This document shows, piece after piece, positions 33,943 through 39,819 of a stretch of DNA of 64,000 nt. The position numbers and the translations under genes are program-made. The notes under the pieces were generated by a model that was given only the letters and a program-made list of their open reading frames with translations, did no database searches and was not told the origin of the DNA. How positions within the stretch are numbered: the first letter of the stretch is position 1; every line of letters begins with the position of its first letter. The stretch covers positions 1,240,001 to 1,304,000 of the forward strand of contig NZ_QMIK01000001.1 in the NCBI RefSeq assembly GCF_003316845.1. The letters are read 5' to 3'. The DNA comes from Cognataquiflexum aquatile (GTDB taxonomy: Bacteria; Bacteroidota; Bacteroidia; Cytophagales; Cyclobacteriaceae).

Positions 33943-34617
33943 ATGCAAACCTATCCTAAAGGAACCCAAACCATCCAAATCCAAGACAAGGAAGTTTGCC
34001 TTTTGCCAGAAAAAGCTGTTTTCCTCCCCGGAAGCCATTCCTTCCTTATTGCTGATCCGCATTTTGGCAAGGCCGCACATTTCAGAAAATCGGGAATACC
34101 TGTTACTGAAAAAGTACACATCCATGATTTTCTCATAATCCAAAAACTGATCGAAAGCCTCCAACCGACGGATATCTATTTTTTGGGAGACCTTTTTCAC
34201 AGCGATTGGAATGAGTCTTGGAATGACCTTGAAGCATTTGCGGGATATTTCCCGGGATGTCAGTTTCACTTGATCAAAGGCAATCACGACATACTTCCTG
34301 AAGCATTTTACCGTTCAGAAGTTTGGAAGGTCCATGCCGAATCTCTGGTTTTGGAAAATTATATCCTTACCCACGAACCCATGGAAAGTGTCCCTGAGGG
34401 ATTGTTTAACTTCTGTGGACATATCCATCCGGGAATTTCTTTATTTGGAGCAGGCAAGCAGAGATTGACACTTCCCTGCTATTTCCTCTCCGGAAACCAG
34501 ATGATACTCCCAGCATTTGGAAGGTTTACCGGACTGTTTGGGATGAAATGTGAAAAAAGCGATCAAGCCTTTGCCGTGACGGACAAAAAAGTAATTCCTG
34601 TCAATTTCATGCAATAG
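33943..34617 (+). CDS. pdeM: PdeM-like calcineurin-fold phosphoesterase
   Basis: A 224-residue metallophosphoesterase from ATG 33943, preceded by AAGGA; the frame reaches back to 33910 only through a TTG. Binuclear metal motifs are complete: IADPHFGKAAHFRKSG (D-x-H), FLGDLFHSDWN (GD), IKGNHD, THEPM and CGHIHPG. FGKAAHFRK and the LP-x-FG-x-FTG end are typical of the small proteins called ligase-associated DNA-damage-response endonuclease PdeM. In many genomes the gene neighbours a DNA ligase, exonuclease and helicase; none of these is visible here, so the association is not supported by this locus. Confidence 0.85.
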   Translation: MQTYPKGTQTIQIQDKEVCLLPEKAVFLPGSHSFLIADPHFGKAAHFRKSGIPVTEKVHIHDFLIIQKLIESLQPTDIYFLGDLFHSDWNESWNDLEAFAGYFPGCQFHLIKGNHDILPEAFYRSEVWKVHAESLVLENYILTHEPMESVPEGLFNFCGHIHPGISLFGAGKQRLTLPCYFLSGNQMILPAFGRFTGLFGMKCEKSDQAFAVTDKKVIPVNFMQ

Positions 34618-34618
34618 G

Positions 34619-34649
34619 TTGGTTTAATTGGCCAAGCTGTTTAATTTTG
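34619..34649 (+). promoter_or_regulatory. Bacteroidota-type promoter for the ftsX operon
   Basis: TTG (34619-34621), a 20-base spacer and TAATTTTG (34642-34649), an exact TAnnTTTG match; 19 bases before the ftsX ATG. Confidence 0.5.
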
Positions 34650-34668
34650 AACCCATTAGAAAAAAAAC

Positions 34669-35559
34669 ATGAGTACATATCCAAGGAAAAAAGCAAAACT
34701 GGGAAAATTCAAATTTGCATCAGTTCTTTTTAGCACTACCCTATCCTTGTTTATTTTGGGACTTTTTGGGGTGATCATCATTCAAGCAAAAACCTTGACC
34801 AAGATCATCCGGGAGAATATCGAAATCCAGGTTTTTCTCAATAAAAATGCATCTGAAGCCGAACTGAAGGCAATTGGAAAATCCTTTCAATCCAAACCTT
34901 ATGTCCTGCAGACAGGTGATTCGCTTGCCATCACCTTTATCTCCCAAGATGAAGCTGCGAAATCTTTCCTTGAAGATACCGGCGAGGATTTTACACAGTT
35001 TTTGGATGACAATCCTTTGAGGGACAGCTACACGATTGCGATCGCGGAAGAATACCAAACCGCAGCTCAAATCGAAGAAATAGTCAAAGAAATCGAAGCC
35101 ATGGACGGGGTTTTTGAAGTGACTTACATGGAAGATTTAGTTGAATCGATAAACAAAAACCTCTTCAAAGTGGCCCTTGTCATGGGAGGATTTATTCTGA
35201 TTTTGGTTTTTACGGTAGTGATGCTGATCAACAATACGATCAGACTGGCGCTATTTTCACAAAGATTTCTGATCAGAAGCATGCAGTTGGTCGGTGCCAC
35301 AAGAGGTTTTATCCGCAAACCCTTTTTGGGAAGGGCTTTTGTTTTTGGAATGCTTGCGGGCGTCATTGCCTCGGCTATCCTGTTTGGGATCATCGAATAT
35401 ACCAAAGCCAATATTGATGGATTTGCGCTGCTGCAGGACTACAATCTATTATATGCTCTTTTTGGAGGTCTGATTCTTTCTGGCATTTTGCTTTCCGTTT
35501 TGAGTACCTTACAGGCAGTAAACAAGTATTTAAACATGTCTTTGGACGAACTATATTAA
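34669..35559 (+). CDS. ftsX: Cell division permease-like protein FtsX
   Basis: A 296-residue inner-membrane protein with four helices: about 20-42, 165-190, 222-245 and 262-285. Between the first two is the periplasmic domain (about 45-160, ENIEIQVFLNKNASEAELKAIGKSFQSKPYV), and the C-terminal half carries IRLALFSQRFLIRSMQLVGATRGFIRKPFLGRAF, the conserved coupling segment. With the ATPase FtsE it controls cell-wall hydrolases at division; ftsE is not beside it. The next gene, DUF3098-like, begins one base after its stop, as in many Bacteroidota. Confidence 0.95.
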   Translation: MSTYPRKKAKLGKFKFASVLFSTTLSLFILGLFGVIIIQAKTLTKIIRENIEIQVFLNKNASEAELKAIGKSFQSKPYVLQTGDSLAITFISQDEAAKSFLEDTGEDFTQFLDDNPLRDSYTIAIAEEYQTAAQIEEIVKEIEAMDGVFEVTYMEDLVESINKNLFKVALVMGGFILILVFTVVMLINNTIRLALFSQRFLIRSMQLVGATRGFIRKPFLGRAFVFGMLAGVIASAILFGIIEYTKANIDGFALLQDYNLLYALFGGLILSGILLSVLSTLQAVNKYLNMSLDELY

Positions 35560-35560
35560 T

Positions 35561-35770
35561 ATGGAGCAATCACAATTTCCTTTTTCCAAAAAGAATTACC
35601 GATTGATGCTGATTGGAATCGGGATCATCATTTTGGGTTTTGTCATCATGGGTATGGATTCTGAGCCACACGGCTTTGGTTTTCTTGGCCTTACTTTGGG
35701 TCCGATAGTCACTTTGGCGGGATTCATTTTTCAATTTTATGCGATCTTCGCCCATTCTGAAAAGAAATAA
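35561..35770 (+). CDS. DUF3098-like small membrane protein
   Basis: A 69-residue protein with two membrane helices (about 14-32 and 42-64): LMLIGIGIIILGFVIMGMDSE and LGLTLGPIVTLAGFIFQFYAIF. FPFSKKNYRLMLIGIGII at the start is the DUF3098 signature. It sits one base after ftsX and is probably translated with it. Function unknown; its constant position beside ftsX suggests a division or envelope role. An inverted repeat (TCATGGAATT, 35780-35789, with 35801-35810) follows within the 155-170 base gap before truB. Confidence 0.88.
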   Translation: MEQSQFPFSKKNYRLMLIGIGIIILGFVIMGMDSEPHGFGFLGLTLGPIVTLAGFIFQFYAIFAHSEKK

Positions 35771-35940
35771 TTTAGAGTATCATGGAATTTAATTTTCGGT
35801 AATTCCATGATGACTGAAGCAACATAAGGTTTCTTTTTGAAAGGTCAGATATTGCCTTCACCAAAGACAAATTAATCTACTTAGCATTTTATTGCTCCTG
35901 GGCGGCCTGACCGGGAAATTCACAGATGTATAATTCTAAC

Positions 35941-36624
35941 ATGCAAGAGGAACCCTACGGAGAAGTTTTCCTGATCAACAAACCTTATCAATGGACTTCT
36001 TTTGATGTGGTCAAAAAGGTAAGGAATGCGTTGAAAATCAAAAAAGTAGGGCACGCTGGGACCTTGGATCCTCTTGCTACAGGACTTTTGATCGTCTGCG
36101 CAGGAAAGAAGACCAAGTCCATAGATTCCTTTATGGCGCAGGAAAAAGAGTATACCGGCACCTTTGTTTTGGGAAAAACCACGGAGAGCTTTGACCTGGA
36201 AAAAGAAGTCACTGATGTCGCAGATCCCTCTGCCGTCACTTTTGACCAAGTCAAATCAGCAGTCGCTCAACTGACAGGAGATATCCTTCAAATCCCACCC
36301 ATGCACTCTGCCATCAAAGTTGATGGAAAAAGGGTATATGAATCTGCGCGAAAAGGCATTGAAGTAAAAATGGAAGCTCGACCGGTGACGGTTTCAGAAT
36401 TTGAAATAACAGCATTTGAAAATCCTGAAGTCCATTTCAGAATTGTCTGCTCCAAAGGAACTTATATCCGGAGCCTTGCAAGAGATTTGGGTGAAATTTT
36501 GGGAGTTGGCGCCTATATGTCCGCCTTGACACGAACAAGGATAGGTGAGTTCAGTTTAAAAGATGCAGAAGAATTGACTGCCTTGATCGAAAAAATTAAA
36601 GCCAGACAGGATGAGAATCTATGA
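35941..36624 (+). CDS. truB: tRNA pseudouridine(55) synthase
   Basis: About 227 residues from ATG 35941 (MQEEPYGEVFLINKPYQWTSFD); ATG 35926 in the same frame adds five residues. The enzyme converts U55 of tRNA to pseudouridine. The catalytic Asp lies in KVGHAGTLDPLATGLLIVC, and YTGTFVLGKTTESFD, PPMHSAIKVDGKRVYE and CSKGTYIRSLARDLG are the other conserved blocks. It is of the short form, without a long PUA tail. It overlaps ribF by 14 bases. Confidence 0.94.
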   Translation: MQEEPYGEVFLINKPYQWTSFDVVKKVRNALKIKKVGHAGTLDPLATGLLIVCAGKKTKSIDSFMAQEKEYTGTFVLGKTTESFDLEKEVTDVADPSAVTFDQVKSAVAQLTGDILQIPPMHSAIKVDGKRVYESARKGIEVKMEARPVTVSEFEITAFENPEVHFRIVCSKGTYIRSLARDLGEILGVGAYMSALTRTRIGEFSLKDAEELTALIEKIKARQDENL

Positions 36625-37543
36625 AGGAATAGAAGACTTCAGGCAAGTGCCAAATCCCGTCGTGACGATTGGGACTTTTGACGGAGTCCATCTTGGTCAT
36701 CAAAAAATCCTCAATCGCATCAGGGCCATCGCAGACGAAATCGGAGGAGAGACCGTCATGATTACTTTTTGGCCACATCCCAGGCTGATTCTTTATCCGG
36801 AAGAGCATAATCTCAGGCTTCTGACGACATTCGAAGAAAAGGCAAAACTGCTCCGGGAATTTGGAATTGACCATTTGTTGACAATCCCTTTTACCAAAGA
36901 TTTTTCAGAATTGACTTCGGAAGAATTTATCCAAAACATCCTTATTGATAAAATCCAAACACGTAAATTGGTAATCGGCTACGACCACCGCTTCGGTAAA
37001 AACAGGGAAGGTAGTTTTGAGTTCCTGAAGGAAAATATCGGCCGCTACCACTTTGAGTTGGAGGAAATATCACGCGAGGACGTGGATGATGTGGGCGTCT
37101 CAAGTACCAAAATCCGACAGGCACTTGAAGTAGGTGAAGTGCATATCGCCAATGAATTTCTTGGCAGACCTTATGAACTCAATGGCATCATCATCAAAGG
37201 ACAGCAACTTGGCCGCTCTATTGGATTTCCGACGGCTAATATCCATATTCCTCACGATTACAAGCTTATCCCTTGTGACGGAGCTTATGCGGTGACCATT
37301 GACATCGAAGGAGAGTCTTTCCTTGGCATGCTCAACATCGGCAACCGACCTACCGTAAACGGAAGTAGCAGGACAATCGAAGCGCACTTGTTTGATTTCA
37401 ATGGAGACTTATATGACAAAAGAGTCTGTGTCCATCTGAAATCCTACCTGAGACCTGAGATCAAATTTTCAGGTTTGGAGTCTCTCCAAGAGCAATTAGC
37501 CAAAGACAAGGAAATGGCCCGACAGATTTTGACCCAAGTATAA
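36611..37543 (+). CDS. ribF: Bifunctional riboflavin kinase / FAD synthetase
   Basis: A 310-residue cytosolic enzyme making FMN and then FAD. The N-terminal nucleotidyltransferase (about 1-180) has VTIGTFDGVHLGHQKIL, FWPHPRLIL and VIGYDHRFGKNREG; STKIRQALEVG ends this domain. The C-terminal riboflavin kinase (about 185-305) has IIIKGQQLGRSIGFPTANI, MLNIGNRPTV and EAHLFDFNGDLYDK. The 14-base overlap with truB means coupled translation. truB-ribF adjacency is common in bacteria. The scoA gene follows at 19 bases and may be read from the same message. Confidence 0.95.
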   Translation: MRIYEGIEDFRQVPNPVVTIGTFDGVHLGHQKILNRIRAIADEIGGETVMITFWPHPRLILYPEEHNLRLLTTFEEKAKLLREFGIDHLLTIPFTKDFSELTSEEFIQNILIDKIQTRKLVIGYDHRFGKNREGSFEFLKENIGRYHFELEEISREDVDDVGVSSTKIRQALEVGEVHIANEFLGRPYELNGIIIKGQQLGRSIGFPTANIHIPHDYKLIPCDGAYAVTIDIEGESFLGMLNIGNRPTVNGSSRTIEAHLFDFNGDLYDKRVCVHLKSYLRPEIKFSGLESLQEQLAKDKEMARQILTQV

Positions 37544-37562
37544 ACCCAAAATAAATTTTTGT

Positions 37563-38261
37563 ATGATCACAAAAACCGTTACGAATGCTGCAGAAGCCGT
37601 GAGGGACGTTGTCTCTGATTCGGTGCTGATGTTTGGAGGCTTTGGCCTCTGCGGAATCCCCGAAAATTGTATCCAAGCTTTATTACAAAAAGACCTTACG
37701 GGACTCACCTGCATTTCAAACAATGCCGGCGTGGATGATTTTGGCATTGGACTGATGCTCAAGAAACGCATGGTCAAAAAGATGATTTCAAGCTATGTCG
37801 GCGAAAATGCGGAGTTTGAAAGGCAGTTGCTGAGCGGAGAACTGGAAGTGGACTTGATCCCACAGGGAACGCTAGCCGAAAGAATCCGTGCCGGCGGCGC
37901 AGGTATTCCTGCTTTTTTTACTCCCGCAGGAGTGGGAACCGAAGTGGCTGAGGGAAAAGAGATGAGGGAATTTGATGGAAAAATGTACCTGATGGAAAAA
38001 GGCCTGAAAGCGGATTTTGCATTTGTCAAAGCATGGAAAGGTGATACTGCGGGGAATCTGATTTTCAAAGGAACCGCAAGAAACTTTAACCCCATGATGG
38101 CGACAGCCGGGAAAATTACCATCGCCGAAGTAGAAGAATTGGTCCCTGCCGGCCAACTCGATCCAAACCATATCCATACTCCGGGCATTTATGTCCAAAG
38201 GATCTTTCAAGGTGTCGATTACGAAAAGAGAATCGAGCAGAGGACAGTGAGTAAAGGGTAG
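37563..38261 (+). CDS. scoA: 3-oxoacid CoA-transferase subunit A
   Basis: A 232-residue alpha subunit of a family I CoA transferase, which moves CoA from succinyl-CoA to acetoacetate or a similar acid. DSVLMFGGFGLCGIPENCIQALL, GAGIPAFFTPAGVGTEVAEGKE and the end VYVQRIFQG-like GIYVQRIFQGVDYEKRIE are typical of the ScoA/AtoD group. Its partner subunit follows after a 186-base gap filled with short repeats. HMG-CoA lyase, the enzyme producing acetoacetate from leucine, is encoded at 51784-52632, so ketone-body use is a plausible role. Exact acid substrate unproven. Confidence 0.9.
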   Translation: MITKTVTNAAEAVRDVVSDSVLMFGGFGLCGIPENCIQALLQKDLTGLTCISNNAGVDDFGIGLMLKKRMVKKMISSYVGENAEFERQLLSGELEVDLIPQGTLAERIRAGGAGIPAFFTPAGVGTEVAEGKEMREFDGKMYLMEKGLKADFAFVKAWKGDTAGNLIFKGTARNFNPMMATAGKITIAEVEELVPAGQLDPNHIHTPGIYVQRIFQGVDYEKRIEQRTVSKG

Positions 38262-38267
38262 ATGGTC

Positions 38268-38347
38268 GCAGTAGGCAGTTTTCAGTGCGCAGTCGCAGTA
38301 GGCAGTTATCAGTAATCAGTCTCAGTAGGCAGTTTTCAGTAGGCAGT
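38268..38347. repeat. Imperfect direct repeats between scoA and scoB
   Basis: GCAGTAGGCAGTT occurs at about 38268 and 38295 and the related CTCAGTAGGCAGTT at about 38321, linked by TTCAGT/ATCAGT units of 6-8 bases. The whole stretch is a mosaic of CAGT-containing words with one strand purine/pyrimidine-biased. It looks like slippage-grown intergenic sequence, not a CRISPR. Confidence 0.75.
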
Positions 38348-38371
38348 CTGTGTGTGCAATCAGAAGGTAAA

Positions 38372-38440
38372 CTTGACAACCTGATAACTTGACAACAATT
38401 ACAACAGCTAAAACCATTACAACAACTACAACCATTACAC
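38372..38440. repeat. ACAAC/ATTACAAC low-complexity repeats before scoB
   Basis: ACTTGACAAC twice, then three or four copies of a CAACnATTAC-type word up to the scoB start. Composition differs sharply from the adjacent genes. It leaves only eight bases of ordinary sequence before the ATG. Confidence 0.7.
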
Positions 38441-38447
38441 CATCCCC

Positions 38448-39107
38448 ATGCTAGACAAAACCCAAATAGCCAAAAGAATAGCCCGAGAAGTCAAAAACGG
38501 ACAATACATCAATCTTGGAATCGGTATTCCGACTTTGGTTGCGAATTATATTCCTGAAAATCTTGAAGTCGTCCTTCAGTCCGAAAACGGATTGTTGGGA
38601 ATCGGCCCTTTTCCGACCGAGGACAAAATAGATCCGGACCTGATTAACGCCGGCAAGCAGACCATTACCATGGTAAAGGGTTCAGCCTTGTTCAATTCCT
38701 CAGATTCATTTGCCATGATCCGTGGCGGTCATGTCCATTTGACTATCCTTGGGGCGATGGAAGTTTCTGAAAACGGAGACATTGCCAACTGGAAAATTCC
38801 CGGAAAAATGGTCAAAGGAATGGGTGGGGCGATGGACTTGGTGGCTTCTGCCGAAAACATCATCGTGGCCATGCAGCATTGCAGCAAAGACGGACAGTCC
38901 AAACTATTGAAAGAATGCAGCCTTCCGATCACCGGAATCAAATGTGTCAAAAAAATCGTGACCGACCTGGCAGTTTTGGATGTTCTCCCTGAAGGAGGAT
39001 TCAAATTACTGGAAAGAGCACCTGGAGTAACTGTGGAAGAAATCGTCAGCAAAACTGAAGGCAAACTTTTGGTCGAGGGAGAAATCCCTGAAATGGTTTT
39101 TGATTGA
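38448..39107 (+). CDS. scoB: 3-oxoacid CoA-transferase subunit B
   Basis: A 219-residue beta subunit. IAKRIAREVKNGQYINLGIGIPTLVANYIP and the catalytic glutamate in LQSENGLLGIGPFP are diagnostic; AMIRGGHVHLTILGAMEVSENGDIANWKIPGKMVKGMGGAMDLV continues the usual pattern. The glutamate forms the covalent CoA thioester. Together with ScoA it should form the active heterotetramer. It is unusually separated from scoA by a repeat-filled gap, so its translation is not coupled to that of scoA. Confidence 0.92.
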   Translation: MLDKTQIAKRIAREVKNGQYINLGIGIPTLVANYIPENLEVVLQSENGLLGIGPFPTEDKIDPDLINAGKQTITMVKGSALFNSSDSFAMIRGGHVHLTILGAMEVSENGDIANWKIPGKMVKGMGGAMDLVASAENIIVAMQHCSKDGQSKLLKECSLPITGIKCVKKIVTDLAVLDVLPEGGFKLLERAPGVTVEEIVSKTEGKLLVEGEIPEMVFD

Positions 39108-39168
39108 AAAGGAAAATTGTTGAGACAAAATTTAAATGAGCAAACAGGAACTTGCAAAGGCCTTTGCT

Positions 39169-39176
39169 AGTTTTGC
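39169..39176 (+). promoter_or_regulatory. Candidate -7 element for gldC
   Basis: TAGTTTTG matches TAnnTTTG exactly, 20 bases before the gldC ATG; the nearest TTG upstream is only 13 bases away. Confidence 0.3.
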
Positions 39177-39196
39177 ATAGAAATTATCAAACCACG

Positions 39197-39541
39197 ATGA
39201 AAAATTCAGAAATAAAATTCTCCATAAATCTTGACGATAAAAACCTTCCCAAATCTATTCAATGGGATGCTTCTGACAAGGAAGAAGAAGGATTCGAAAC
39301 CACAAAGAGCATCAGCCTGAATGTTTGGGACAACCTGAACCAAAGTACCCTGAGGATTGACCTTTGGACTGATGACATGTCTGTAGTCGAAATGAAAAGA
39401 TTTTATATCGATATCTTGGGAGGAATGGGACAGACCATCCTAAACAGTACCGGAGATGAATACATATCTGAAGAAATCAAAGCCCTTTGTGACAGGTTGG
39501 TTGCCCACGTCAACGAAGAGAACAAAAAAACTTTGAAATGA
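39197..39541 (+). CDS. gldC: Gliding motility protein GldC
   Basis: A 114-residue cytosolic protein from ATG 39197 (MKNSEIKFSINLDDKNLP); the frame extends upstream to 39152 without family similarity. The sequence IQWDASDKEEEGFETTKSISLNVWDNLNQSTLRIDLWTDDMSVVEMKRFYIDILGG is a close match to my recollection of GldC in Bacteroidota, where it supports gliding in Flavobacterium; its molecular role is unclear. Presence agrees with the T9SS cargo at 1325-5803, since gliding and T9SS are linked. No other gld gene is nearby. Confidence 0.9.
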   Translation: MKNSEIKFSINLDDKNLPKSIQWDASDKEEEGFETTKSISLNVWDNLNQSTLRIDLWTDDMSVVEMKRFYIDILGGMGQTILNSTGDEYISEEIKALCDRLVAHVNEENKKTLK

Positions 39542-39544
39542 TCC

Positions 39545-39575
39545 AAACCCTGCCTGTCGGCAGGGTTTTTCTTTT
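39545..39575 (+). terminator. Terminator after gldC
   Basis: AAACCCTGCC (39545-39554), loop TGTC, GGCAGGGTTT (39559-39568), then a T-rich tail. Confidence 0.88.
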
Positions 39576-39667
39576 TTTACTCCCTAAAGAAAAAATCTCT
39601 GTGGGTAATACCTGAATGAAAATTAATTTTTACTAATCCTTATTATATTTTTTGCAATTTTCAGACC

Positions 39668-39686
39668 TGAGGAATTCAATTCCTCA
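39668..39686. promoter_or_regulatory. Perfect 19-base palindrome upstream of the TonB receptor gene
   Basis: TGAGGAATTCAATTCCTCA: two 9-base arms around one base. It lies 134 bases before the receptor ATG and is not followed by a T tract, so it is more like an operator than a terminator. The regulator is unknown. The remainder of 39576-39819 is AT-rich with nothing else recognised. Confidence 0.45.
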
Positions 39687-39819
39687 TATTATTTGCAATA
39701 AAATGGAATATTGATTAAAATTTTTTTCGGCAAATTATATTGATAATTGGTAATTTCATCTAAATTTCAAACAAATAGTCTACCCTCAAAATAATCAAAA
39801 AACAAACCCAATATACCCT

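Noticed and set aside
38268-38440. Possible CRISPR array between scoA and scoB
   Set aside because: Repeats are imperfect, 13-19 bases, with spacers of variable 6-14 bases that themselves contain the repeat word, and there are no cas genes.
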